From contig CM070563.1 in assembly GCA_036346405.1 (NCBI GenBank), forward strand, positions 32,250,816 to 32,314,815: a stretch of 64,000 bases of DNA, written 5' to 3'. This stretch comes from Phyllostachys edulis. Lineage: Eukaryota; Streptophyta; Magnoliopsida; Poales; Poaceae. Under the pieces are notes generated by a model. It had not been told where the DNA came from. It worked only from the letters and a program-made list of their open reading frames with translations, and ran no database searches. The translations under genes and the position numbers were made by a program. Of this stretch, positions 1 to 11,538 are shown piece by piece (positions within the stretch are counted from its first letter, which is position 1; every line of letters begins with the position of its first letter).

Positions 1-3000
1 CTAGCATCTCTTGCGGTTAACGGAAGTAAAACAGCAAAAGTAAGTTTTGGTTCTGAGTCTTCTGACTACTCGGGATTGTATTGACCGAATTTGTGTATTT
101 TTTTAGTTTTGGCCGTCATCTCTTAGGGTCTCTTGTAGGCCTACAAACAATTATTAGAACTTGTGCCTTAATCATGGAACCAAAGAAAAGCTGCGTAATT
201 CAAATATTATTACCAAACTTCATACTTCTAGTGACTATTCACACAAAAATGGCTAGCAAATAGTGACAGACATTAAGTTAGTGAATATGTATATAGCACA
301 TTGCAAATTAGCAGTAGGGAATAGTCCCTTCATGTGATTCTTCTTTCTGAACTTGGAATGTGCTGCAGTAAAATTTGATAGTAAAGTTCCTTTCAAACAA
401 ACAAGCCCTTTATCCCATTCTACAGCAATCAAGTTAAATTTTAGAAGTCAGATTCCTTTGTGCCATTTATTGTTGGGAACTATGTGAATGTGACAGGTCA
501 ATTACCAAGTAAGTGGCTGGGTAACTCATCATGTATCAGATATATGGGCAAAATCATCAGCGTATCTTAAGAATCCAAAGCATGCTGTGTGGCCTATGGG
601 AGGTGCCTGGCTTTGCATACATCTATGGGAGCATTACCAGTTTTCACTGGACAAAGTAAGCACCAGTCATAGTATTACTATCATGTTTTAGTCCACTCTC
701 CACTGTATGTGACTGATTAAGCTTTGCAAGGATCATTTCTTGATCCAAAATCCCATCTTCTAACTTGTAAGAATGTTAAGGTACCCCAACCTTAAGGAAA
801 ACATATCTGAAACTTCTTTGCAATAGTTGTCAAAGTAAGACAAACAGAACATATCAAGGATGTTTGAAATTTCTTGCGAGATAGTTATTTGGTGGCTTAA
901 TGTTATGAAATATTTACTGTCTTGTAAGATATTTTTCAGGACTTTTTGGAGAACACGGCATATCCATTGCTTGAAGGTTGTGCTACCTTTCTGGTTGACT
1001 GGTTGATTGAAGGACCTGCAGGTTGTCTGGAAACCAATCCCTCAACTTCTCCGGAACATGCTTTCATAGCTCCTGATGGTCAGCCAGCGAGTGTGAGTTA
1101 CTCGACAACAATGGACATCTCGATCATACGGGAGGTTTTCTCGGCAGTCCTTTCATCTGCAGAGGTAATTAGATGACAGTTACATCAGATTGAACCTTTT
1201 ATTGTGCGTTGAATGACATATAGTAGCTAGCGAATAGGATATTATGAAGACTGGAGGGCTCTCATCGCTAGTTATAGTTGTTGCCGTCCCCTTCTTCACC
1301 GACTATCCGCAAATGCTGACAAATAGTTAGTTGTGTTGGTTAAAAAACAAGTCCGTTGTATAGGTTAAAAAATAATAATCAGTTGTGCAACTTGTGCTAT
1401 ACTATAGGTTTTGGGAAAATCTGATACTGATTTGGTCGAGAGGATCAAGAAAGCACTCCCAAGGCTTCCTCCCATACAAATTGCAAGAGATCGTACTGTC
1501 ATGGAGTGGGTAGGTGTTCAAAATCTTAAGCTGCCTTTTTCATTTTCATCTTCTCTGTATTGTAGAATGATGTGTTATACATGTTAATGCAGGCACTAGA
1601 TTTTCAGGACCCAGAAGTTCAACATAGGCACTTGTCGCATCTCTTCGGACTTTACCCTGGACATACTATAACCATGGATAAAACCCCTGATGTTTGTGAA
1701 GCTGTTGCCAATAGCCTTTACAAAAGAGGTTTGCTTACCTGAACATTTGACAATATCTTTCTATGTCATATTCAATACCTAACAATTGCAGATGGTTAAT
1801 CTATTGAACACAGTTTGGCCTTGGGCTTCTTTAACACTGCAAACTGAGGACAAAATATAGTCATTTATAAGCAGTAGGATTCTTTTTCTCCAACCTCATA
1901 AGCTTCTAGGAACCATATGTTTTGAATAATGGAAAATAGTATGCTACAATTTGAAAGTAAAATAAGCCAAGAATCTAAGCTAAATTCCAGTTTGTTATAC
2001 ATGTTAGTCTCTTAGTAGTTTGTATCCATTTAGTTGAATAAAGTTCATGGAGCTACTTTATGATATGAGTAACAAGGTTGTAATGGTACTTGATCTCAGA
2101 ATTGCATAATGGTCCAGAAACAACTTAATAGAAGATCTAAGATAAAGAAATGAGCGTACAAACCTGATTGTTGTGAGGTGTGATGGATTCTAATCTAGGT
2201 ACGACTGAAAAGCAATAAGGTAAGCACTAAGCTTCTGGCACTCTAAAATTTCCAGGCAATGGTACAGACTGCAAATATTCTTTCAAAGAAGAACTGGTTT
2301 CCTATGACTGCTATAATTTATGTATTGTATCACTAAGATTTTTTTTCGATAACACGCGTGAGAGTTGCGGATCTTTGGATTAATAGAGAAATCAGATTAG
2401 GTACAACAGATAAAGATAGCCCAAAAGAGTGGAGAACACAATATAAAAGCTGACAAATAGGCTAGCCCGACAATAGACCAGGGTGCATACAGACGACAAA
2501 ACTGAAAACATAAAATGTTAGCGCCGGTGTAGTTTGGCAACGATCAGAACTAAAGCAGCTTAGGCAGGCAGTAGTCTCTTCATACAGCAGCCTTAGGCAA
2601 GCAACTTAGTTTGGTGCCTTGGAGTATCACTAAGATTGTTCTCTCATCAAGTAGTAAGTTAACATCTCCTGTTTCCTTATCAGGTGAAGATGGCCCCGGA
2701 TGGTCGACCACATGGAAGATGGCCCTGTGGGCACGTCTTCTGAACAGTGAGAATGCATACAGAATGGTTCTAAAGTTGATATCTTTGGTTCCTCCGGGTG
2801 GTAAGGTTGAGTTTGAAGGAGGACTGTACAGCAATCTGTGGACAGCACACCCACCATTCCAGATTGATGCAAACTTTGGGTACAAAAACATTCTCACTCC
2901 TTGGCATGGCATCAGAGCCTCAGATGTTGAAGCTTCTCTGATCCTGTTCTCTCTCGCAGATTCACAGCTGCCATTGCTGAGATGCTGCTTCAGAGCACAC

Positions 3001-3269
3001 AGAATGACCTCTACTTGCTCCCTGCTCTGCCGCGCGACAAGTGGCCCAGAGGCTTCGTCGAAGGGCTGAGGGCTCGCGGCGATGTGACCGTCAACATCCG
3101 CTGGGAGGAAGGGGAGCTTCGAGAAGCACTGCTATGGACAAGCAGTCGAAATTCAGTTGCAAGACTGCATTACGGCAACGAGGTTGCCACTGTCACAATT
3201 CGCTGTGGTACTGTTTACAGGTTCAACAGGGGTTTGCAGTGCTTGGAGGCATGGCCGCTTTGCAAATGA
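1..3269 (+). CDS. FUC95A: GH95 alpha-L-fucosidase (3' part, seven exons)
   Basis: GH95 enzymes remove terminal alpha-1,2-linked L-fucose from cell-wall xyloglucan and similar glycans, usually in the apoplast. The exons I place are 1-39, 497-655, 940-1164, 1408-1509, 1593-1728, 2684-2879 and 2960-3269. All junctions are GT-AG and one frame runs through to TGA at 3267-3269. Recognisable stretches are LLETNP-like CLETNPSTSPEH, MEWALDFQDPE, RHLSHLFGLYPG, GPGWSTTWK, FQIDANFG and LYLLPALPRDKW. The last four are hallmarks of the (alpha/alpha)6 catalytic barrel and C-terminal sandwich. In the family the acid Glu and the Asn-activating Asp lie near MEW and QID, which I recall rather than prove here. 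Codons before position 1 (signal peptide, N-terminal domain) are outside the window. Intron 5 carries a retroposon, and the coding exons show no damage. Confidence 0.93.
2341..2623 (-). mobile_element. A-tailed retroposon (SINE or truncated LINE) in GH95 intron 5
   Basis: A 14-bp direct repeat, gtatcactaagatt, occurs at 2327-2340 and again at 2624-2637. The roughly 283 bp between them begin with a run of T followed by cgataac, so on the minus strand the insert ends in ...gttatcg plus poly-A. An exact long target duplication next to an A-tail is the signature of target-primed reverse transcription. The body has no obvious coding content or clear A/B boxes, so it may be a 5'-truncated LINE tail rather than a true SINE. 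It lies wholly within the intron, away from both splice sites. Confidence 0.8.
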
Positions 3270-4304
3270 TTATCTCATGCACTTTCCTATTTATGAATTG
3301 ATTGTTTTATTTACTGCTGTTTCTTAACTGTTTATGGATTTGTTCCATAGAGGGACATGAGTTACTGCCAACCTGACTGGGGTGTGAGGATCAAATATAT
3401 CTTGGAATTTCGAGATAAAATGGTTGCTCATATTTGGGTATCTGCTTCTGCTCCTACTTCAGTTTTTGTTCATATCCATTACACGCTCTCTGACGCCAAG
3501 AGACACCTCAAGAAAGTTGCTATCACGCATCAACTTTAAGTCCATAGTTGGCACTCCAATATCTGAGTTGCCATACTCGAAGCCTCGGAGAGCACTAACT
3601 AGGTTTGCAGCATGCACTTAAAAAATTAGCATTCCTCAAACTCAGCAATACGGCGTTGGATTAGGTGAACAACTGCTTCGGTGGAGCGACGTTTCCCTCC
3701 AACCCCACAGTAGCATAGCACAGCGATTTTTATGTGGCTCTCGCCCTGCTGATGCCACAGTGCTTTCAGACATCTCCCTTGCAGATCCCGGGCTGGCCAA
3801 AATTAACCTGGCTTGTTCCAGCAGCATTTCTCTCCAAAATGTACTCCATACTTCCGAATGATACATATTGTGTACCCCTTCACGCAATATTAGAAAGTTC
3901 AGTTTTTTTCCCCTTGAATCTAACTGAAAGTTCTTAAATTGCAGTTGAAAGTTCACTTTTTTCCCCCAATTTCCCTTGAATTCTATTTACGAGTTTTTTT
4001 AATTATAAAAGACCTCCATTTTAAACACGTACTCATACCCGGTTGAAATGTCCATTTTAACGCATTTCAATCATATGCTCATCCGCACACTTGGTTACAA
4101 GCTACCAGAGTGCTGAATTGAAAGTTTGAATCCTTGTTTTGAAAGTTAAACAATGGTCTTATGTGAGCTAAGTGGGTGGGGTGTCTTGGCGTGGAGGTAC
4201 ATGACACACATGAGGGCAGCGCGCAAGTGCTGCAGTGGATGGCTGTATATTCAGACCTCCCTTGTTTTGTTATTCTTTGTTCCTCATCTCAGAATTACAT
4301 GTGT
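3270..4304. other. GH95 3' UTR and intergenic sequence
   Basis: After the fucosidase stop there is AT-rich 3' UTR-like sequence to roughly 3.6 kb. An unremarkable spacer follows, with poly-T stretches around 3906-4015. Short open frames here have no recognisable domain and I do not call them genes. Confidence 0.5.
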
Positions 4305-4393
4305 TTTCACTCCGTTCCATACGTTTTGAAGATTAATGTAGTCTCTAATAAATTTGATCATCAATTTTTGCAGTGTGAAAGTACTTTTCCTAA

Positions 4394-6636
4394 TGTAACA
4401 CTCCGACCCGCCACCTGGGACCGGAATACTACTACTACACATAATCATTACAAACTTTGTGCAGCCAAACTAACAATTGAACATATTACAACAACAAAAA
4501 TGGAACATCTAGAGAGAAAGGTTTGCATGAGACTATGTGTGACATGGATGATCTACTCTCCCTTCCCGAAGCATGTTACTTGCAGCGATCACCTAAAAAA
4601 ACATTAATAAGCAAGGGTGAGTCCGAAGACTCAGCAATCACATAATAGAGACGATAAACTCTGCCATACCAACAAACATAACTATGTCATTATTTCCACC
4701 ATTAGCTTTCCATTAGTGCCATTCATCATCATTTTACATGCTCATTTGATTATTGCATTGCCCATACATGTGAATGCACCATCATGCTCATGCTAATATG
4801 CATCTCATGAACTGATACCGGTATTACGGAGTGTTCACCCATTGATGATACACTCTTCCCCCATCTTCGTTAGGATGGGGTCCTTACATTGTAGGACTTC
4901 ATTTAGTCCCTACAGATGCAAGACTTTATCTAAAGCACACTGGACTAGTCATGCAACTTTCTCACCGACCTTACCGAATTAGTTACATGACTTTTTCACC
5001 GATCTGGCTCATGCATTCTTGCCATGATACAAATGCACATATCCATTGTCATTAACATGATTCATCATTGTCATCATTAACAAGGTAGTCTCATTGCTCA
5101 CCTTGTCCCATCATCATTGCCATCAACATGAAACCATTATCATGTAAACATCATCATTTAACATTACCAGGTAAGCATTCTCATGTAAACACTACCATGT
5201 AAGCATCATCACAAGTATTATCATGTAAGCGTCCTCATGTAAACATTACCATGTAGGCATCATCACATAAACATTATCAGGTAAGTGTCCTCATGTAAAC
5301 ATTACCATGTAGGCATCATCACATAAGCATTATCACATAAGCATCATCACATAAACATTATCACATAAGCATCATCACATAAACGTTACCGTGTAAGCAT
5401 CATTACCTAAACGTTACCGTGTATCATTACCTAAACATTAGCACGTAAACATCATTACCAAGCATCATTACCTAAATATTACCACGTAAGCATCATCATG
5501 TAACCATTTTCATGTAAACATCATCATATAAACATTATCATGTAAGCATCATCATATCACGCAAACATCACATATCTCATAGCACATACAGGCTACCGCT
5601 CTACCATGCACTTGCCTATTAACCAAGCGGAGCGGAGTAACGCGCGGATGACCCTGTTCCCGAACCTCCACCTGAGCAGGCATTCAACCAGACTCAGAAC
5701 ATTTCACAATACATGAACTCATATGAATGTCGTTGATCCTACGCGCACAACGACGCGATCAACCCCTCTCACCGGCATTATTCGACTAACCCGGTGCCAA
5801 AAATATTAACACGATTAGGGTTTGCTTCTACTAACCTTGCAAATAAGATTTTATGTGCGCCCTTAAATTTCTTTCTCCTCTTTCACTTACCCCCTTTTTC
5901 TTCTCTCCTTTCTTCTCTTTCTTTCTTTTCCCTGTTGGCCAAAGCCACCCTCTCCAGCCGCACCTTATCTTCTCACCTCCCCCTTTCCTCATCCACTCAA
6001 TCTTTCACTCTCTCTCCCTCGTTGGTTCTCCCGACCTCCCGCCTCCCGTCGAGTCCACCTTGCCGTGCCAATGTTGCCTGCCATCCACACTCCTGTGCCG
6101 CCACCCTCTGTTCCTCTCCTCTTGGCCGCCATTGCCTGCCCATCGCCATCGGCCTTCCTGCCAGCCGCCCTGTGCCCTCCACTCACGCTTCCTCCTCCCA
6201 GGCTCGTGCTGCTCCTCCCTTCGGCCTCGGTGGTCAGTGCCTCCTCCTCACATTAGCACCACCGGGTCCCCGAGCTCTGCTCACTCACAAGATGGCTCAC
6301 CTCCGGCCGCCGGCGCCCCCACTTGTCGCCGCCCAAGTGTCTCGGCCCTGCCGGCGACCTCACCTCCGGTATACCCCCTTCCCTCCCCTTCTCCTCTACC
6401 CTCTTTGCTTTGTGGTGATTTGGTTGATGATGGGGGGGGTCGGTTTGGGCAAGAGAGACAAGGGGAGAAATGGGATGGGAGGAGAGATTGGGCTGGATTT
6501 GGTCCTATCTTCCCCCCTTCTCTCTCTCTCCATCTCTCTCTCTCTCTCTCTCTGAAGGCTTACTGTGGGGAGGTAATTGGAAAAAAACTCATTCTTATTA
6601 TTACTTTTACTCACATTGCATTCTACTAGCATTACA
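4394..6636 (-). mobile_element. Solo LTR, Gypsy (Tekay-like) family, reverse orientation
   Basis: The sequence starts tgtaacactccgacccgcc, the reverse complement of the end of the LTR at 57174-59252 (gggcgggtcgggtgttaca). It shares other blocks with that LTR in reverse order: the reverse of gagtcttcggactcaccctt near 4620, a ggcgccgg-like block near 5790, and the pyrimidine-rich region ending in CT repeats at 6518-6553. The far end is ...attaca at 6636. Flanking pentamers are cctaa (4389-4393) and ccaaa (6637-6641), a one-mismatch duplication. There is no internal region or second LTR, as expected after LTR-LTR recombination. The long pyrimidine-rich open frames near 5.8-6.6 kb are LTR sequence, not genes. 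Confidence 0.8.
5110..5575. repeat. Degenerate tandem repeat inside the solo LTR
   Basis: About twenty irregular units of roughly 18-24 bp share a core like catcatcacataaacatta / catgtaagcat. The corresponding part of the other two LTRs of this family (about 51120-51290 and 58270-58440) has only a few diverged units, so the array expanded in this copy or shrank in the others. Confidence 0.75.
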
Positions 6637-6845
6637 CCAAACGTACTGGGGGTTAAAGTTTCGAAAGTTTGACTAAGCACATTCTTAAATGTCACGTGTG
6701 TTTGAACAGAGGGAGCACTGTTTTTCAGCTTCCAAGTTCATTAAATATGAAGTAAATGACTCTGGTACGTGTTAAAAAAAACACCTAACGAAACACCTTG
6801 GACTGCTATGTTATTGCTCTTTCCTTTCTCTTTGTTCATGACCTG
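6637..6845. other. Spacer between solo LTR and Copia element
   Basis: This short non-coding spacer holds the right half of the possible MITE, then sequence that continues across the Copia element: the target pentamer acctg at 6841-6845 recurs at 17483-17487. It therefore belongs to the DNA that lies beyond 17482. Confidence 0.5.
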
Positions 6846-8513
6846 TGTGGATATCATGGGGATACTCCCATGATCTTAGGATGATGAAACAATTGGCAAT
6901 GTTGCTTTTGGTTTGAAGTTTCACGCGTTTTCGGCAAAGTTAAAAGGCTGGTCTTTAGCCATTTTGGGAATTTGGCTTTGGGATAGATTGAGTTCATAGG
7001 CTATAGTGCATATATGTTGCATATTGCATGTTTTCACTAACGTGGGTCAAGTTGTGAAGAACTTGTTCCCGGATTCGTGTTTGCTTGTCTATTGCTGTGC
7101 AGGTGGCTTGCAGTTCAACGACGGTCAATGGCGAGGAGGATCAGGACTAAGCTTGGAGAGCTGAGGTCCAGAACGATCATGGATGCCGGGTGAGGTCAAG
7201 TGACTCAAGCGTGGCGCAGAATGGACAAGGATGACCAAACGGGCAGTTCGGTGCGACTGGTTGATCAAGCGGTGCGGGGGTCGGTGCAAGTGCCAAGGTG
7301 GTCCGGTGGGAACCGGATGGGAGAGACTTGCCAACACGATGAGAGCCGTTGGATCAACCTACACGTGGCGAAGCAAGCGATTGCTTCAACTGGATTGGAC
7401 TCGGTCTTCGGAAAAGATCGAGAAGGGGTATTTGGGTAATTTTACCAAATACCGCCTGGGTGACCTAATGCCAACCCGCGGCGCAAGACGGTTCGTCAAG
7501 AAGTGGATTAGGTCAAGAGAAGTGAAGACGGCGCTTTAAAATACGTGCGTGTGTGACCCGTTATTGTTGGGCCTTAACTCTCTAGAAGGTCTAAGCCTCC
7601 ATATAAATAGGGGTGGCTGCTACAACACAGCCCCCAAGTACTCCATTTGAAAACCCTAGTTTGGTGTTAGGGTTTAGAGAAGAAAAGAGAGGCTTAGGCT
7701 CTAGAGAGATGGATTGTGTGTGTGCTCATGGATTGAGCTCTTGTCCTCCTTGAGGGAGTGGCTGTAACCACGAATCATCAATAATCAATCAATCCTTGCA
7801 AGTTCTATGAGATGAGCTCTCTTCGTTCTTTTCTTGTTCTTGCACCTTATTTTGATGATTTTGAGTGCTTCCTTGATCCTGTGGTTTTTGGTTGATTTCG
7901 TGCCCTCTTACTCCTTGCTGGGACATGTGGGAACATATCTAAGATCATCTAGATCATCAATCTCCCACGAGCAAGTGTTGGATCAAGTTTTCGTGTTTTG
8001 CTCGGTTTTGAACCCTCCTTCGGTAAAACTGAAAAAGATAGAAACTTTGGCATGGATCTCTGTGATCTTTGGTTGGAATAGGTTCCTAATATCTTAGAGA
8101 AGGTGTGTCTCAAATTTCGTGGAGTTTGGCCTTACGGATCAAAAGTTAGACCAATTTTAGTTTTGGTTTCTGAGCTAATTGTACTGTTCATCGACCCTGA
8201 GGTCTGACCGCCCGTATGCCTAAGGTCAGTCCGGCTCGAGGTCTCGACCACCAGATGCCCGAGGTCGGCCTGCTCGAGAGGTCTGACCGCCCATTTTCCT
8301 GAGGTCAGTCCGGCCTTTTGATTAAAATTTTGGTTTTTGGTTTTTTGCTTTGGGATTTTGTTGTGGGTTCAACACAAGTCCTCTACAATACTTGTATATT
8401 GATCTTCATAGCTTCCATAGCTAATGGAGTGATATAGATGTTGAATCTAATCAAGGTGAAAAATAGAGAAAGCGTCTATTCACCCCCCCTCTAGTCGTCT
8501 TTCCGGTCCTACA
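6846..8513 (+). repeat. 5' LTR of the SIRE-type Copia element
   Basis: The sequence pairs over its whole length with 15815-17482. It has a TATA box (tataaata) at 7602-7609 and, near its end, about three tandem units of a roughly 40-bp motif (gaggtctgaccgcc...gaggtcagtccggc) at about 8200-8318. The 3' copy has an extra segment, gggagcccattagg, near 16530 that this copy lacks. Confidence 0.93.
7602..7609 (+). promoter_or_regulatory. TATA box of the Copia 5' LTR
   Basis: tataaata in the context ccatataaataggggtgg; the same box recurs in the 3' LTR at 16571-16578. It would set the start of the R region and element transcription. Confidence 0.6.
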
Positions 8514-8528
8514 ATTGGTATCAGAGCC
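8514..8528 (+). promoter_or_regulatory. Primer-binding site (initiator tRNA-Met)
   Basis: attggtatcagagcc directly follows the 5' LTR and contains the standard plant TGGTATCAGAGC complement of the initiator tRNA-Met 3' end. Confidence 0.9.
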
Positions 8529-8569
8529 CGGTTAGCTCTTCTCATAGATCTTAACCGGTCTTTGGAGCC

Positions 8570-10768
8570 ATGGCGACTGACAAGTATTCGACCAAACCAC
8601 CTGTTTTTGATGGAGTTGATTTTGCTTACTGGAAGGCACGCATGCATGCCTACATCGAGGTTCAAGGGCACGCTATTTGGCTTAAGGTCAAAAATCCATA
8701 TGTTGTGCCAGCCAATGACGATGTGATCACTCCAGATATTGAGGCTAATAGCAAGGCTAGGAACTTTCTGATCCAAGGTCTTAGTCGATCTGAGTTTGAG
8801 CGCGTGGCTCATTTGACGTCTGCTCATGAGATCTAGAGGACCTTTTGTGACTACCACGAGGGTTCAACTGCGATCAAGGAAGTGAGACAGAACTAGCTCA
8901 AGAAAGAATACTCAAAGATCGAGCAAAGACCTGGTGAGTCTTTAGATGAGCTGTGGGGGAGGTTCTCCAAGATTCTTCATGATCTTCGCGCTGTAGATCT
9001 TGTTTTCACTGAGTCTGAGAACGCACGCCAGTTTTTGAGTGCTCTTGATGTGAAGGTCTAGGGGATGAAGATCACATCCATCAATGACAACACTGTCATG
9101 AGTGAGCTTACCATGGATAAGCTTTACTCAAGGTTGAAGACGCATGAGATTGACTTTATCTCGCGTCTCCCCAAGACAGAGTCGATGGCTTTGGTGGTCG
9201 ACCCATCTAAGGGTAGTTCTTCTGATTCATTGGATTTTGGCTCATCTGGCTTTTCTTTGGCCGCTTTACATTCTTTGAGCGATGAGCAGCTAGAGAGACT
9301 ACCTGAGGATGATTTAGTCCTCCTATCCACCAAATTCTCGAGAGTTTACAACAAAGTGAGGAACAGAAGGAAAGGTGGCCCTGTCACTTGTTTTGAGTGT
9401 GGTGAGCCGAACCACATTCGCTCCAAGTGCCCCAAGCTGAAGGGCAAGGAGGAGAAGGACTCTCGGAGGCGTCATCAAGCCAAAGACAAGAAAGGCAAGA
9501 AGCCCAACTATCGCAAGTTCGTCAGCCAAGTCCTTGCCGCTCTTGAGAGTGTTAACATGAGCGATGTGGACTCGGAGACGGAGGGCGACGATGATGACTC
9601 TCATGGCAAGAAGAAGGCCCAGGACTTCACCGGCATGTGCTTCATGGCTAGGGATAGCCATGACGTCGACTCCTCCAACGACAACGACCTTTTCAGCGAT
9701 CCCGATGAGGTATGTCCTTCACTTACTAGTATGAAACGTGCTTTAGCCTATGCTGAAAAAAGAATGTATAAGCAAGAAAAAATGATTAGGAAACAGGATG
9801 CCATGATTGATGATTTGAACTTAGAGGTTGATAGGCTCAAATCCATTAATCCTGCTGATGATTGTGATTCTTGCTCTAGCTTGCTTAATGAACTAGCAAA
9901 TCTGAAATCTGCTCATTCCTCTATTGCTAGTCAACTGAAAGATGCTTTTGATGAACTAGAAACTCTCAAGTCTAGTCCTGCTTGCATGAATGCCATTGCT
10001 TTAGATGTGACTACTGTTGATGCTATTCCATTATCTTGCTCTAACTGTGCTTTGCTTGAATTAAAATTGGATAGCGCTATGAAAGAATTGCAGAAATTTG
10101 ATGCTAGTCACATGTGTTCTTATTGTGAGGATAGTAGGATTAAAATGAAGGAGATGACTGAAATGGTTCTTTATTCTAAAACTGCTTCTTGTGAAAACTG
10201 TGTTAAACTCACAATTGAGAATGATGCTTTAAACAAGACACTAGAAGAGAAAGCTAAAATTGAACAATCCATGTCCATGACTGCTTCAAAGAAAGTTGTT
10301 GATTCTGATTCTTGTACTCTTTGTATTGAACTTGGGCATAATGTAGATAAGATACAAGAAGCTTTTAGAGTTAAGTTCAAAGAGCAGTTGGATAGGATTA
10401 GAGATAAATATTGTGTGTCTTGTGAGGCTTTGAAAGCCGAGGTAGCTCACTATAAGGAAAAATCTGATAGGGCTAGCAAGTCAAATAAGTGTGCTTCTTG
10501 TTATGAACTAGCTAAACAAAATGACTACCTTAAAGAGACTCTTGAGAGATTTATTGGTGGGAAGAAGAACCTCAACATGATTCTAAACAAATCTAAGGTG
10601 AGTGTGAATAATAGTGGCCTAGGATTTAATTCTCTAGAACATTTCAAGAATCATCCACCTAAGGTTGTTAGAGCTGTTGAGAGTGGCCTGTTTGAGGTAG
10701 AACCCTCTAAGCCATCCAAGATAGTCTTCAAATCACCGGTTTTGCCCAAACCACATCTAGCAAGATAG
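8570..10768 (+). pseudogene. Copia gag with three in-frame TAG codons
   Basis: One frame of 733 codons starts MATDKYSTKPPVFDG and carries the Copia gag N-terminal fold (FAYWKARMHAYIE), then LKKEYSKIEQRPGES. A zinc knuckle CFECGEPNHIRSKC sits at about residue 280, followed by a Lys/Arg-rich segment, an acidic segment and a long coiled coil with repeated C-x2-C pairs (SCSS, CSNCALLELK, CENC, CVSCEAL). In-frame TAG stops lie at 8834-8836, 8894-8896 and 9059-9061, all inside CTAG. They look like Trp or Gln codons changed by one transition. The coat protein would otherwise package the element RNA. The start is the first ATG after the primer-binding site. Confidence 0.85.
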
Positions 10769-10784
10769 GTGCTTCTACTTCATC

Positions 10785-11276
10785 GTGTCGCACCCTCAAA
10801 AGGTCAAATACCATTGCACCTTCTGCAAGAAGAATGGCCACATTGTTGAGTTCTGCTTCCGTAGAGCCAAGATTGAGAGGAAGGAGAGGATGAGTACCTT
10901 GAGAACCATTAGAGGAGTTTCTTCACCTACTATAGTCTCTAGAGCTAGGCAGCCTGTCCTTCCTACTAGACATAGGCCTAAGTTCGTAGAGGACTTCTTT
11001 GACTCCTTTGGTGGATCTAGGCAGCGTTCTGGTTTAGGATATTGTGAGGAGAGACCACGGATAGCATCTAGACAGGGGGAGTACCGACCTTTTGGTAGGT
11101 CGATTCGGAGAGGTCTAGGTGGTTCTCGTGTGCATTCTTATGATTTTGCTCCTAACCATTTTACTGCTGCTTCTACTGCTTTGCCCAAGCATCGTGTGAC
11201 TCAGTACTGGATTCCCAAGTCTTTTATCACTAACCCTAGTACTGAGGCACAGATGTTTCCTGTTCGTGCCTTGTAG
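10785..11276 (+). pseudogene. Copia polyprotein segment with second zinc knuckle
   Basis: The frame is shifted by one relative to gag and reads ...KYHCTFCKKNGHIVEFCFRRAK, a second CCHC knuckle, followed by a basic Arg/Ser/Gly-rich linker. SIRE-type elements typically have such a second knuckle between gag and protease, so this is the natural continuation of the polyprotein after a frameshift near 10768. Confidence 0.7.
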
Positions 11277-11538
11277 GTCTATCGTGCGAGGAAGGAGGAT
11301 ATATGGCTTGTTGACTCACTACTGTTCTCGACACATGACCGGAGATTCTAGATGGTTCTCTCCTCACACGCATCCGCAATGAATTGATCACATTTGGGGA
11401 TGCTTCTCTCGGGACCGTGATAGCCAAGGGCACAAGTCTTGGCGTCAACAACAAGTTCATGCTCAAGGACGCCGCTTTGGTAAGTAAGCTGAGGTATAAT
11501 CTGCTTTCTGCTTCTCACCGCTTGATGAGGGTCTAGAG
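11277..11538 (+). pseudogene. Copia protease remnant
   Basis: Scrambled frames contain pieces such as WLVDS, RHMTG-like sequence near 11325 and LRYNLLSASHRL near 11490, which match the aspartic protease region and the segment before integrase in Copia polyproteins. The frame changes more than once, so no continuous product is possible. Confidence 0.55.

Larger units (their letters stand above)
4305..6718. mobile_element. Possible Stowaway-like MITE split by the solo LTR
   Basis: The left part contains cactccgttccatacg at about 4308. The right part (6637-6718) contains aagtttcgaaagtttgacta and ends gaacagagggagca, which resembles the inverted CTCCCTCCGTTC-type ends of Stowaway elements. The solo LTR at 4394-6636 would have inserted into it. 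The inverted repeat is imperfect and I found no clean TA duplication, so this is tentative. Confidence 0.35.

Noticed and set aside
5110..5575. Possible CRISPR-like regular repeat
   Set aside because: Units are irregular and without unique spacers, the genome is plant, and the region is LTR minisatellite.
5794..6629. 250-codon Ser/Pro/Leu-rich open frames
   Set aside because: They lie in the solo LTR, are pyrimidine-rich low-complexity sequence and have counterparts in the other LTRs.
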